35,820 nt of DNA from Cyclobacteriaceae bacterium (GCA_012033595.1 JAAUQL010000065.1:1-35820), one strand, 5' to 3'. Shown: positions 1-9,679, counted from the stretch's first letter. The notes: generated by a model from the sequence alone, not told the origin. Numbers and translations: made by a program.

Positions 1-339
1 AAAATCGTCCGATGTATTTTGTGCGTAAGGCCTATGTCGATTGAATTTAAGTCCTTTTTTTGACCTTATTTGTGTTGTTTGGCAACCAAATAGCTGATCC
101 TGCCAAGCGTGCGCATCTCGCGAATATGTGCATGAAGCATATTTATTAAAAAATGCCAGGATAAAAAGCGATTTCGTTTGCGCTATAAGTTGTTCCGGAT
201 ATTTATTCTGGAAAATTGTGCAATATCCCCTCATTTACATAGTACTTCAGTCAGTTTTGTTGATCTATAAGTAATTGACTTTTGTCAATGAATGAACACC
301 CGGTTCTTACATAAACTCATTTTAAAAATTTAAACCCAA
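1..339. other. Intergenic region upstream of the GH9 gene
   Basis: This stretch holds no supportable gene in any frame. It is AT-rich near its right end, as expected for a promoter region. The sequence TGACTTTTG near 278-286 resembles the Bacteroidota -7 element (TAnnTTTG) but has a mismatch in the TA, with a TTTTG about 17 bases upstream. I treat this as a weak promoter candidate only. The 3' end of a gene lying left of the window cannot be identified. Confidence 0.35.
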
Positions 340-2868
340 ATGAAAAAACCAATCCTAATACCCCTTGTGGTGCTGCTAATGTCCGTCTATCATTTTGGCA
401 TGAGTCAGCCGCTGAAACTCAATGATCAGGAATATTTCGAGACCCGGGGCGTGAATGTCCTCGTGTATAGCAACCTGTTTACCGGTGGATTCAATGATGA
501 GAAAACCGCCGGAATAGAATTGATTCACCATGGGGTAAGGACAGCGCAAGGTGGTGCCGTGCGGCTTTCCAATACGCCCGAGCAGTGGGATCTTGTGCCG
601 GATATTCCAAGTCGGACTGTGGACAAGGCAACCAATACCATTGAATCCGTTTTGAAATACGATGATTACAACTTATCGACGAAGGTGGTAGTCACGGCTA
701 AGGGTCAAGGTGTAGAAATATCCGTTTACCTGGATCAACCACTTCCCGCCGCACTCGAAGGCAGTGCCGGCTTCAACCTGGAGTTTCTGCCCTCACAATA
801 TTGGGCAAAAACCTATATCGTGGACGGGCGCATCAGCCGCTTTCCGCGCTACGTGGTAGGGGAAACCCAATTAAAGCCCAACACCGAAAAACCCAGGCAA
901 TTCAAAGGCTTTGTCACTTCAGATGACCGTGGCACCGGCAAATACATCGTTCCGCTTCCACTCGAAACCGGGCGCTCTTTTCTGTTTGCCCCCGAGGCAC
1001 CCGAACGGACGGTGAAGATATCCTCTGCAGATGCTGATATTATGCTTTTCGATGGCCGCATCCTGGCACAAAACGGCTGGTTTGTGGTTCGCAGTTTGCT
1101 TCCAGCAGGAAAAACGGGTCGGGTATTGACCTGGACTGTGGAGCCAAATGCCATCGAGGGCTGGGTAAGAGAACCAAATATCGGATTTTCCCAGGTGGGC
1201 TACCTTCCTTCTCAGCAAAAAACGGCAGTGATAGAACTCGACAAAAACGATAAAGTACTGCAAAATGCCGCGCTATTTAAAATTGGTGAAAATGGCAAAG
1301 CAGCCCAGGTATTCAGCGGTGATATCACGCCCTGGGGCGATTATTATAAATATCACTATGTGAAATTTGATTTTTCTTCTGTCAAAACCCCAGGCATATA
1401 CTACATTCAGTATGGTAGTGTCAAAACAAATAACTTTTTGATTGAAAAAAGTGTGTACGATAAAATCACCGATGCCACCAGCGACATCTGGATTCCTATT
1501 CACATGAACCATATGTATGTAAACGAGGCATACCGGGTTTGGCATGGTGAGCCATTTAAGGAAGGCTACCTCCAGGCTCCGCCAAATAGCGATCATTTTG
1601 ACCTGCATGCACAAGGGCCGACTACCGATACCAGGTATCAAGCGCTGGAATTGATTCCTGGGCTAAATGTAGGCGGCTTTTTTGACGCTGGCGATTTTGA
1701 TATCGAGACAGGATCGAACATAGGGGTGGTGCAGAACTTTGTACAGGCATGGGAGTATTTCAAACCCATGCGCGATCAGACCTTTGTAGATCACCAGCAG
1801 CGCTATGTCGATCTGCACCGTCCGGATGGCACACCAGACATATTGCAGTTTATTGAGCATGGCACCATGAATCTGGTCGCTCAGGCAGAAATAATTGGCC
1901 ATATGGCTCAAACGCTCTCCAATGCTGTACTCGACAATTACCATCACCTCGGCGATGCCGCTTCCATTACCGATGGCCTACCATACAATCCCGCCCTTGG
2001 GCCATATGAAATTGCTCCTGATGGCAGGTCGAGCGGGGTCAAAGATGATATGTGGGCCTTTACAAGCCGAAATCCCAACCTCGACCTACGCGCGGCGACC
2101 ATGTTTGCCGCAGCAAGCCGGGCGTTGAAAGGCTATAACGACGACCTGTCGCAAAGGGCATTGGAGCAATCGAAAAGGCTGCTGAATGAAGCCACGGAGT
2201 TGCTTGCCAAAGCTCCTCAGGAAGACGGGCGATGGGGAGCCTCAGCCAATGTCGCCACCAACCTTCAGCTATACATTTCTACCGGAGAGCAGGAATATAA
2301 AGAACATTTCCTCGAACTGCTATGGCCTGCACTCGATCGCAACGTGAGTTTTGTTATATTAACGGCTTTGCATGCCATTCCGCACATGGAGCAAGGATAT
2401 AAGGAAAAACTCCGACCATATGTGGTCAAGTACAGGGAATATGTAGAAGGCCTTGAAAAAGACAATCCATATGGGGTGCCGATCCGCCTGGGCAATTGGG
2501 CGGGCAGTGGCGACGTGGTTAGCTTTGGCACCACCATTTGTTTTGCCAACAAACACTTTCCGGATATCATCGAGGCCGATCATGTCTTCAAGTCCACCAA
2601 CTGGCTTTTTGGCTGCCATCCTTACCACAATTATTCTCTGGTGGCTACAGTAGGTGCAGCCCGCCCCAAAGAGGTGTTTTATGGCAACAACAGAGCTGAT
2701 TTTTCTTTTATTCCGGGCAATGTGGCGCCTGGCATACTATTCAGAAAACCCGACCACTTCGAAAACTATGACGATTGGCCATTTTTGTGGGGACAAAATG
2801 AAGGAACCATTGGTGGCAATACCAGCTATTTGATTTTTGGATCGGCGTTTAAGGATTTGGTAAAGTAA
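340..2868 (+). CDS. Secreted glycoside hydrolase family 9 (cellulase-like)
   Basis: 842 residues with an N-terminal signal peptide (MKKPILIPLVVLLMSVYHFG). Residues about 25-280 form a region I do not recognise. Residues about 285-375 resemble the Ig-like N-terminal domain of GH9 enzymes, beginning VGYLPSQQKTAVIEL. The rest is a GH9 (alpha/alpha)6 catalytic domain. FDAGDFD at residues 448-454 matches the conserved DAGD motif that carries the nucleophile-activating and general-base aspartates. NEGTIGGN, with Glu821, matches the C-terminal catalytic glutamate. The family cleaves beta-1,4-glucans and related polymers with inversion, and the signal peptide places it in the periplasm or outside the cell. 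The substrate cannot be told from sequence. The gene stands alone, ends just before a strong hairpin, and has no SusCD partners. The ATG was chosen because the signal peptide follows directly. Confidence 0.85.
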   Translation: MKKPILIPLVVLLMSVYHFGMSQPLKLNDQEYFETRGVNVLVYSNLFTGGFNDEKTAGIELIHHGVRTAQGGAVRLSNTPEQWDLVPDIPSRTVDKATNTIESVLKYDDYNLSTKVVVTAKGQGVEISVYLDQPLPAALEGSAGFNLEFLPSQYWAKTYIVDGRISRFPRYVVGETQLKPNTEKPRQFKGFVTSDDRGTGKYIVPLPLETGRSFLFAPEAPERTVKISSADADIMLFDGRILAQNGWFVVRSLLPAGKTGRVLTWTVEPNAIEGWVREPNIGFSQVGYLPSQQKTAVIELDKNDKVLQNAALFKIGENGKAAQVFSGDITPWGDYYKYHYVKFDFSSVKTPGIYYIQYGSVKTNNFLIEKSVYDKITDATSDIWIPIHMNHMYVNEAYRVWHGEPFKEGYLQAPPNSDHFDLHAQGPTTDTRYQALELIPGLNVGGFFDAGDFDIETGSNIGVVQNFVQAWEYFKPMRDQTFVDHQQRYVDLHRPDGTPDILQFIEHGTMNLVAQAEIIGHMAQTLSNAVLDNYHHLGDAASITDGLPYNPALGPYEIAPDGRSSGVKDDMWAFTSRNPNLDLRAATMFAAASRALKGYNDDLSQRALEQSKRLLNEATELLAKAPQEDGRWGASANVATNLQLYISTGEQEYKEHFLELLWPALDRNVSFVILTALHAIPHMEQGYKEKLRPYVVKYREYVEGLEKDNPYGVPIRLGNWAGSGDVVSFGTTICFANKHFPDIIEADHVFKSTNWLFGCHPYHNYSLVATVGAARPKEVFYGNNRADFSFIPGNVAPGILFRKPDHFENYDDWPFLWGQNEGTIGGNTSYLIFGSAFKDLVK

Positions 2869-2897
2869 GACCGAATTCCGGGGTATGATCGAATTTG

Positions 2898-2940
2898 ATG
2901 CCGTCAGGCCTGCTATCACTCATGGCAGGTTTGACGGCAT
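2898..2940 (+). terminator. Long hairpin, likely terminator of the GH9 gene
   Basis: Positions 2898-2913 pair with 2925-2940 over 16 bp (two G-T pairs) around an 11-nt loop. The hairpin starts about 30 bases after the GH9 stop. Only TTTAAG follows, so the T tract is poor. It may act as a transcript 3'-end stabiliser as well as a terminator. Confidence 0.6.
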
Positions 2941-3103
2941 TTAAGTGTGGGAAATTAGCGGTATGGGAAGGCAGTATTTACATCTGCACAAAGAAATCAG
3001 GCCATCTCCTGGTATATGGCAGAAAGCCTCATAAGCAAACATTATTTGATCTGGCAATAGCAAATGCTATGCTTCATGGGTAATTTCGTGCGAAAATTTT
3101 TTT

Positions 3104-4009
3104 ATGCGATTGTCCAATTCCATTTTGTTTCTTGTCCCTGCCCTCATTTGGGGTTCTACCTGGTATGTGATCAAATTCCAGATTGGTGATACAGATGCTT
3201 TGTTTTCAGTAGGGTACCGTTTTATATTGGCCGGGGCTATCCTGGTGCTTTATAGCTTACTGAAAGGCCTGCCAATGAGATTCCCTGTAAAGAACCACCT
3301 GTTCATTGCCTTGCAGGGGGCATGTCTTTTTGGGTTCAACTATTGGCTAATATATATGTCGGAGGCGCAGCTAACCAGTGGACTGGTTGCGGTCATCTTT
3401 GTGTGGCTCATTTTTATGAATGTAATCTTAAGTGCCGTATTCCTAAAATCGCCCGTCAGAGTGAATGTAGTCTTTGGCGGATTGGTTGGTGTGGTGGGCA
3501 TTGGCCTGCTGTTCAAGGATGAATTGCGGATGTTTGATTTTTCTGATCGCAATTTTGTGGCTTTTCTTTTGGCTTTAGGCTCTACTACCCTGGCTTCATG
3601 TGGCAATATTTTATCGGCATACAATCAAAAACAAAAAATGCCGGTCATCCAGACCAATGCTTACGGAATGCTGTACGGCGCTGTGTTTGTGTTGGCAGTG
3701 GCGATTTTTACCGGAGGCAAGCCTGGCTTCAATCTTCATTTTTCTTACCTCATTTCCTTGCTCTATCTATCCGTGTTTGGTTCGGTGATCGCCTTTACTG
3801 CCTATCTCAATTTATTGGGTAAAATCGGCCCTGACCGCGCAGGGTACATTTCACTGGTCACACCGGTAATCGCGCTGTTGATATCCACTATCTTCGAAAA
3901 TTACCAGTGGACAGCCACTGGTTTTTTTGGCCTGATGTTGATACTCATCGGGATACTACTAGCTTTGCAACCAAAAACATGGGCAAGAACAGCAAGAAGT
4001 CTGAATTGA
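3104..4009 (+). CDS. EamA/DMT-family transporter
   Basis: 301 residues, highly hydrophobic throughout, consistent with ten membrane segments and the two repeated EamA domains of the drug/metabolite transporter superfamily. The first helix carries the typical PALIWGSTWYVIKF signature, and the second half carries the GSVIAFTAYLNLLGKIGPDRAGY-type motif found near the end of EamA proteins. Members export metabolites or amino acids, and the substrate cannot be predicted here. The start ATG at 3104 follows an A/T-rich stretch and gives a normal family length. The 3' end overlaps the next gene by 31 bases, so the two are probably co-transcribed. Confidence 0.88.
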   Translation: MRLSNSILFLVPALIWGSTWYVIKFQIGDTDALFSVGYRFILAGAILVLYSLLKGLPMRFPVKNHLFIALQGACLFGFNYWLIYMSEAQLTSGLVAVIFVWLIFMNVILSAVFLKSPVRVNVVFGGLVGVVGIGLLFKDELRMFDFSDRNFVAFLLALGSTTLASCGNILSAYNQKQKMPVIQTNAYGMLYGAVFVLAVAIFTGGKPGFNLHFSYLISLLYLSVFGSVIAFTAYLNLLGKIGPDRAGYISLVTPVIALLISTIFENYQWTATGFFGLMLILIGILLALQPKTWARTARSLN

Positions 4010-4521
4010 ATAAAAAGGAAATTTACCTTACCGCCCTGGCCTATGCATCTGTAGCCCTGGTGGTAGTGTTTATGATTTTTATATACGTACCGGACCCCAT
4101 CCTGTATGCCCGGCGTGGACCTATGAAGTGGTTGGCTTTTCTTCTCATTTTTGGCGCCTTGCCCTATGCGATCTTCAAAGCCCTGAATATTTTTTATCCT
4201 AAGCATAGCTTTTTGCTGGCAGTGGGCATGCTCTTGTTTGTAGGTCCTTTGTTTGGAGTACAGCTCACCCGCTTTGATCGCCTGGCTCTGGAGCGCGATG
4301 GCCAGATTGCAGCGGGAGCTATAAGTAAAAAATTCCAGTTTAAACCCAGCAACCGCGATCCTGAATGGATGGTTCAGGCTACTTTTGAAGTCAATGGTCG
4401 GTCTTACGTCACCTTTCCTCAAAAGGTGGAGGAGGATCAGTATGTCGAAGGTATGGAGGTGGAGGTAGTATATTCCCATAGAAATCCTGACATCAATATG
4501 CTGATGGACATGTTGCACTAG
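3979..4521 (+). CDS. DUF3592-like membrane protein
   Basis: 180 residues from the ATG at 3979 (MGKNSKKSELNKKEIY). The N-terminal half has about three hydrophobic segments. The C-terminal half is a soluble beta-rich region ending in VEVVYSHRNPDINML, which matches the 'vvYdp.nP' ending of the DUF3592 family, whose function is unknown. An upstream in-frame ATG exists at 3907 but would lie deep inside the transporter gene and adds residues without family character, so I chose 3979. The 31-base overlap with the upstream transporter implies translational coupling. Assignment to DUF3592 is by motif resemblance only. Confidence 0.65.
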   Translation: MGKNSKKSELNKKEIYLTALAYASVALVVVFMIFIYVPDPILYARRGPMKWLAFLLIFGALPYAIFKALNIFYPKHSFLLAVGMLLFVGPLFGVQLTRFDRLALERDGQIAAGAISKKFQFKPSNRDPEWMVQATFEVNGRSYVTFPQKVEEDQYVEGMEVEVVYSHRNPDINMLMDMLH

Positions 4522-4689
4522 TCCGGTGAATAATTGAATTTCTGCGTCAGCCATTTTTTTTGAACACACCTTTCGGGAAAAAATGGGCGAAAAGGTATTG
4601 CTTAGCACGTATGTAAATCAACCTTTCTTCATTTTTATGGCAGAAAGGATTGCCTAAATTTACTTATTCCAACATAAAACCTGACAAAA

Positions 4690-5349
4690 ATGAAACAGAG
4701 ACGACTCATTTTAATGCGTTTTGTGGGTGCCTTCTACATGGTATTCCTGGCTTACACTACATTGGTGGCTCAGCAAGCCAGAACGCAGGAAGAAATCGAC
4801 AAAAAAGCCAGCGCCTTTCTCGATGACCGCAAAGAAGAATGGCGGTATTGGAACGTGCCATATGAAGATGGCAAAGTATTGTATGACCTTATCATAAAAA
4901 ACAAATACCAATCGGCCTTGGAAATTGGCACTTCGACTGGGCATTCTACCATATGGATGGCCTGGGCCATGAGCAAAACCGGCGGCAAAGTAATAAGTAT
5001 AGAAGTAGATGAAGGTCGACACAAAACCGCCGTTGAAAACATTAAAAAAGCTGGATTAGCGGATTACGTGGATGCACACCTGGCAGATGCGCATGTGTTG
5101 GTAAAAGAACTGCCGGGGCCATTTGATTTTGTGTTTTCCGATGCCGACAAGGGCTGGTACACGCAGTATTTCAAGGATGTGGAGCCCAAATTGAAAGTGG
5201 GTGGTTGTTACACGGCACACAATGTCAGCAATACCACCGGAGGTGCCGATGAGTTTCTGAAATATATTCAGAAATTGCCCAATTACAGTACTACGGTTAA
5301 TGCCGCCAGCAGTTCCGGTATTTCCATCAGTTACAAAAAGGCCGAATAG
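4690..5349 (+). CDS. Class I SAM-dependent O-methyltransferase with signal peptide
   Basis: 219 residues. After a hydrophobic leader (FVGAFYMVFLAYTTLVAQ, residues about 11-28) comes a Rossmann-fold methyltransferase of the catechol/caffeoyl-CoA O-methyltransferase type. Motif I is ALEIGTSTGHSTIWMA, an acidic residue follows in VISIEVDE, and the metal/substrate motif FVFSDADKGWY is present. The family transfers methyl groups from S-adenosylmethionine to hydroxyl groups. The odd point is the export-type leader, because SAM is a cytoplasmic cofactor. The leader could act as a membrane anchor instead. The 3' end overlaps the chosen start of the permease gene by 50 bases. Confidence 0.82.
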   Translation: MKQRRLILMRFVGAFYMVFLAYTTLVAQQARTQEEIDKKASAFLDDRKEEWRYWNVPYEDGKVLYDLIIKNKYQSALEIGTSTGHSTIWMAWAMSKTGGKVISIEVDEGRHKTAVENIKKAGLADYVDAHLADAHVLVKELPGPFDFVFSDADKGWYTQYFKDVEPKLKVGGCYTAHNVSNTTGGADEFLKYIQKLPNYSTTVNAASSSGISISYKKAE

Positions 5350-6692
5350 CAAAGCATTGGCTGCGCAGCAATCCGGTTTTCTCGATCGCAGGCTGGGTCT
5401 TTTTGCCAGCACCAACATAGTGATTGCCAACATGGTTGGGGCGGGTATCTTCACCACTTCCGGCCTTCTGATGGCCGATCTGCACAGCCCTATGCTCATG
5501 CTGGCACTTTGGCTGGCAGGTGGCCTGGTTGCATTGGCGGGAGCCTTGTGCTATGGCGAAATCGGTGCTGCCATACCCCGGGCAGGTGGTGAATATGCGA
5601 TGTTGTCGGAAATGTATCATCCCCGTTTGGGTTTTCTCAGTGGTTGGGTTTCATTCATGGTTGGCTTTTCTGCTCCTATTGCGGCTTCGTCCATCGGGTT
5701 TAGTGAATATCTCTACCGTGCGGTTCCATTTTTATTCCACAATCCATGGATAGCGCTAGATGAAACCAAAAAAGCTTATGCCATTTTCATCATCCTTGTT
5801 TTTACTGTTGTACACCTGAATGGGGTAAAATTTGGAGCCAGAGTACAAATTATCTCACCCTCCTTAAAGTGGCGTTGGTGGCCGGGCTCATTGTATTTGG
5901 CTTTGGTTTGGGATCGGGTGATTTTGCACATTTGCAATGGAAAGGGGCTGCGCCGCTATCGGAACTAAGCTGGAAGAGCATTGGCTTGTCGCTGATGTGG
6001 ATCATGTTTGCCTATAGCGGTTGGAACGCCTCGGTATATATCGGATCTGAAATTAAAGAACCCAGACGCAACATTCCCCTGTCGTTGATCCTCGGCACTG
6101 GTGTGGTAGTGGTGCTGTATTTCCTGCTCAATTTGCTATTTATTTATGCATTGCCGGCCAATGAGATGGAAGGAGTCATCGCCATCGGTGGCGTGGCGAT
6201 TGGCGAATTATTCTCTCCCCGGCTCGAATCAATGTTTTCCCTGCTGGTGGCATTTGCCTTGTTTTCTTCTATAAGTGCTTTTATGATATTGGGCCCCAGG
6301 GTGTATTATGCGATGGCCAGTTCGGGGCATTTTTCAAATTTGCTGCCCGGGTAACTCCCAGGCATCAGGTGCCGACCTATTCCATCATGTTCCAGGGCGT
6401 CATCAGCATTGTCATCGTACTTTCAGGTACTTTTGACCAAATACTCACCTATATGGGTTTTTCCCTGGGCATTTTCCCCATTATTACTGTTTTGGGCTTG
6501 TTTAAACTACGCAGGCAAAATAAAAGTGTACTAAAATTGCCGGGATATCCTTTCACTCCTATTTTGTTTATAACCGCAGGAGTACTTATGCTTTTTTTGT
6601 CCCTACTGGAGCGTCCGCTGGAGTCGGGCGTGGCGCTGGCTACTATCCTGGCAGGCTTGCCGGTGTATTATCTGTTTGGTCGCCGGAAATAG
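5300..6692 (+). CDS. APC-family amino acid permease, frameshifted twice
   Basis: Three consecutive frames together encode one complete permease of about 464 residues. The first part contains NMVGAGIFTTSGLLM, the classical APC helix 1 motif, and GALCYGEIGAAIPRAGGEY. The second contains MFAYSGWNASVYIGSEIKEP, and the third runs from FAARVTPRHQVPTYSI to the end. The first join is near 5847-5849, where one extra A restores VQNYLTLLKVALVAG. The second is near 6330-6334, where one extra T restores GHFFKFAARV. Family members take up amino acids by proton or sodium coupling or by exchange. Both breaks sit in A or T runs and the protein is otherwise well conserved, so I suspect sequencing error, although a recent pseudogene is possible. 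The start is uncertain: ATG 5300 overlaps the methyltransferase, and TTG near 5357 is an alternative. Confidence 0.8.
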
Positions 6693-6807
6693 ATGAAAAA
6701 TGGTCGCTAAAGATCAGAAAATGGCCGGATAATAAAATTAAACCATAGCAAATTTGTTTTTTTACCTATCTTGGTTAAGTTTTTTGCGCCACACCTATCT
6801 CTTTCGA

Positions 6808-7746
6808 ATGTTTAAAGGATTTTTAATATGGATATTTGACCTCTATAAACTGGGTGTACAAAGCCATGATGAAGAAATAAGCAGGAGAATATCCTTTTCG
6901 AATGTAGTGTTTATATCGCTGCCTGTCGTTTACTTTTCATTTATGCTTATCGACTATAAGTCTTTCCTGGATCTTTTTTCTAAGCCCAGGTTCGATCAGG
7001 CGATAGTTCCGGTAGTTATCCTCATTTGCTTCTTTTGTTTATGGCTAAACCACCGGGGGTTTTCACTTTTGAGCAGGATACTGTTTCTCACGCTTTGGCC
7101 TTTCTTGTTGCATATCATTCCTATAGCCTTGCTCAAGACACCCTTAGACTATTACATTGCCTTTCCGCTGGGCGTCATTTTTCATTCGTTACTGATACAA
7201 TTGATGTTGTCGCACCGCAAAGAAGCTGGCTGGTATTGGTTGTTTTTGGGATTGAATTTTCTCACCATGCTCATCGAAGCAGATGTGCTGGCATACTTTG
7301 TTGAGCAGGGCGTTACGCCCAATGAAATAATATTCGATAAGTACTTCTTATTTGACAATATTTTGTATTGGCTGCTGTTCAACCTGGTCATGTTTTATGT
7401 TTTGCTGATAATTGAGCTGTACATCAAAAGGATAAACAGAGCGAAGAGGCTGATTGAAAATCAAAAGGAGGAATTGGATGCCATCAATGAAAACCTCGAA
7501 AAACTGGTGGAAGAGCGCACCCATAATTTAGAGGAAAAAAACATTCGACTCCGTGATTATGCTTTTTACCATGCACATTTGCTCCGGGCTCCTTATTGCC
7601 GTGTTTTGGGCTTGCTCCAACTGATGAGCATGACCAGCAGCGAGGAAGAGAAACGTACGGATATAATGCCTAAACTGGTGGAAAGCCTCGATGAACTCGA
7701 TATGGTGATCAAGAAGATCAATCATATCGTTGACGTGGAGGTCTAA
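6808..7746 (+). CDS. Membrane histidine-kinase-like protein lacking the ATPase domain
   Basis: 312 residues. About six hydrophobic segments occupy residues about 30-205, followed by a coiled coil (NQKEELDAINENLEKLVEER) and a HisKA-like segment YAFYHAHLLRAPYCRV with His257 as the candidate phospho-acceptor. The protein ends about 55 residues after that histidine. No N, G1 or G2 box is present, and I could not find an ATPase domain in any frame of the 230 bases downstream. The sister kinases at 10891-12333 and 32540-34719 have the same coiled-coil plus H-box arrangement followed by a full ATPase domain. It could be a receptor that is phosphorylated in trans, a decoy dimerisation partner, or a truncated gene. 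ATG 6808 was chosen over an upstream TTG at 6754. Confidence 0.7.
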   Translation: MFKGFLIWIFDLYKLGVQSHDEEISRRISFSNVVFISLPVVYFSFMLIDYKSFLDLFSKPRFDQAIVPVVILICFFCLWLNHRGFSLLSRILFLTLWPFLLHIIPIALLKTPLDYYIAFPLGVIFHSLLIQLMLSHRKEAGWYWLFLGLNFLTMLIEADVLAYFVEQGVTPNEIIFDKYFLFDNILYWLLFNLVMFYVLLIIELYIKRINRAKRLIENQKEELDAINENLEKLVEERTHNLEEKNIRLRDYAFYHAHLLRAPYCRVLGLLQLMSMTSSEEEKRTDIMPKLVESLDELDMVIKKINHIVDVEV

Positions 7747-7938
7747 ATCATTGCGGTCTATTATAGTGGTGACAGGCAGTATCCTTGATAAGTGCAAACT
7801 TTTATAGAAACACTATTGGGTTCTTCGCCAGAAGCAATGAAATTTTTGCGCAATAAGAAGATATGCTGGGAGGGGGTGGGTAAGTAAGCTTACTAAAGCT
7901 TTTGTACTGACGAAGGAAAACGACAAGATCAGAGTTTT

Positions 7939-7972
7939 AAAAAAAGCCACCAGGGCGAATTGACTGGTGGCT
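7939..7972 (-). terminator. Rho-independent terminator of the oxidoreductase gene
   Basis: On the minus strand a perfect 9-bp stem (AGCCACCAG with CTGGTGGCT, positions 7945-7953 and 7964-7972) with a 10-nt loop is followed by a run of seven T. It lies just after the stop codon of the gene ending at 7981. Confidence 0.88.
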
Positions 7973-7980
7973 CAAGGCAT

Positions 7981-9402
7981 TTAAGACAATTTCCAGCCAG
8001 GCCTCAAATCGCTCATCACGAAAGCATTGGCTGCATCGAAATTGGTTATTTTCATGTTTTTGGCATCCCAATACAGCTTTTTCCTACCGGGATATTCATT
8101 GTTGCCAGCTTGCAACTGGTAGCTCCTGATGGCCAGGTTGCCCATAAGCACCGCCTCGGTAAATGGGCCTGCATAGTCAAATGGCGAACTGACCTCATGA
8201 TTTCCATAACCTGCCAGGCAGGCATTTACCCAATCTACATAGTGACCTTCGGGTACACGTTTTATCGTTTTGGGCAACTGGTCTATTTCACCGCGTCGGC
8301 TAGTGGGCAATAGCATGGGTTCTTTTGAATAATTTCCGATCATTTTACCTTTAGTACCTTCGAAAATTACCCCGTTGCTCATGTCTCCCAAATCGTCTGT
8401 CGGTAGTATTTCTTCGGGAGTTTCCGGTCTGAGCCCGCCATCCATCCAGGTGAGTTTCAAGTCGCCTTTTCCATCGGTGCGGGGAAAGGTGAGGTGAATC
8501 ACAGACGAAGCCGGGCAGCTGTCAGCGTAGTTGGCTGGCTTAAAAAAGCCCTCATAGTTGGCCGTTACGCTACATTCTACTTCAGAAGGGTAGTCAATAG
8601 GCAATATCCTAAATACAGGATCCATAATATGGCAGCCCATATCTCCGAGTGCGCCGGTACCAAATTTCCACCATCCGCGCCAGTTGAAAGGAAGGTAGGC
8701 CGGGTGAAAATCGATGGGTGTGGCAGGGCCGAGCCACAAATCCCAATCGAGCTCAGCGGGGATTTTATGCTTGCCGGTGGGCGTAGGGATACCCTGCGGC
8801 CATACCGGTCGGTCGGTCCAGGCATATACTTTGGTGACGTCGCCAATCAGGCCAGCATCCACTATTTCTTTCATTCTTCGCACGGGTTCTGCCGAAGCCC
8901 ATTGGTTGCCCATCTGTGTTACCACCTTATATTTTTTGGCAGCTTCGGTAAGCATTCTGGCCTCTTTGATGCTATGGGTGAGTGGCTTTTGCACATATAC
9001 ATGTTTGCCCAATTGCATGGCAGCCATAGTGGCCACGGCATGGGTGTGATCGGGCGTGGACACGGTGACGGCATCTATGTTTTTGGCTTCTTTATCGAGC
9101 ATCTCCCGATAATCGCGGTAGTAGGCTGCCTTTGGGAAATTTTTCTTTGACCCGGCAACCATGCGGTCATCAACATCGCACAGATAGCTTACTCTGGCAT
9201 TTTTGCTTTCCGCAATGGAGCTGAGATCCGATTCGCCCTTGCCGCCCACGCCTATACCGGCAATGTAGAGGGTGTCGCTCGGAGCCACAAAGCCATTGCC
9301 ACCGATAACGTATCTTGGCACAATACTAAATACAGCAGCGGCGGCTCCTGCATTTTTTAAGAATTTGCGCCTGTTTTGAGATTTAGGCATTTTACTTTTC
9401 AT
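7981..9402 (-). CDS. Tat-exported Gfo/Idh/MocA-family oxidoreductase
   Basis: 473 residues. The N-terminus has a twin-arginine signal (NRRKFLKNAGAAAAVFSIV), so the folded, cofactor-loaded enzyme is probably exported to the periplasm. A Rossmann NAD(P)-binding region follows (LYIAGIGVGGKGESD, then YLCDVDDR). The family's EKP motif appears as YVQKPLTHSI, a variant common in Tat-exported Bacteroidota and Planctomycetota members. The C-terminal half has GALGDMGCHIMDP, with the expected histidine of the substrate domain. Members oxidise or reduce sugars and derivatives. The secreted glycosidases in this window suggest a glycan-related role, but that is inference. A second in-frame ATG lies four codons downstream. 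A terminator follows the gene. Confidence 0.88.
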   Translation of the reverse strand: MKSKMPKSQNRRKFLKNAGAAAAVFSIVPRYVIGGNGFVAPSDTLYIAGIGVGGKGESDLSSIAESKNARVSYLCDVDDRMVAGSKKNFPKAAYYRDYREMLDKEAKNIDAVTVSTPDHTHAVATMAAMQLGKHVYVQKPLTHSIKEARMLTEAAKKYKVVTQMGNQWASAEPVRRMKEIVDAGLIGDVTKVYAWTDRPVWPQGIPTPTGKHKIPAELDWDLWLGPATPIDFHPAYLPFNWRGWWKFGTGALGDMGCHIMDPVFRILPIDYPSEVECSVTANYEGFFKPANYADSCPASSVIHLTFPRTDGKGDLKLTWMDGGLRPETPEEILPTDDLGDMSNGVIFEGTKGKMIGNYSKEPMLLPTSRRGEIDQLPKTIKRVPEGHYVDWVNACLAGYGNHEVSSPFDYAGPFTEAVLMGNLAIRSYQLQAGNNEYPGRKKLYWDAKNMKITNFDAANAFVMSDLRPGWKLS

Positions 9403-9679
9403 TTATTGAATGTTTAGATAAAAAATGGGAATTTCCTGGAGGTTTAAAGGTAGCATCTCGCCATATCAATTGCCATAGTCATATACTATATTTTACTCAT
9501 GTTTCGCACTTGGTCATAATCAATTAAATAATATCTTGATCCCTGGATGCGAAACTTGAGCATTTTAAAAAGCAAGTGATGAAAAAATGAACCGTTTTAC
9601 AATTTGGCGAATAGTAAGTGTTTAAGCTTCAAATCTCAACACTTAGTCGCCTTTGTTGACACCGGAAAAGCTATCCCGA

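Noticed and set aside
2895-3083. 62-codon plus frame after the GH9 gene
   Set aside because: It begins within the terminator hairpin and shows no protein-like pattern.
3901-4608. Long minus-strand frame (235 codons) opposite the EamA and DUF3592 genes
   Set aside because: It has no family motif and lies antisense to two well-supported genes.
8494-9150. Plus-strand frame of 218 codons inside the oxidoreductase gene
   Set aside because: It is antisense to a clear Gfo/Idh/MocA protein and has unnatural composition.
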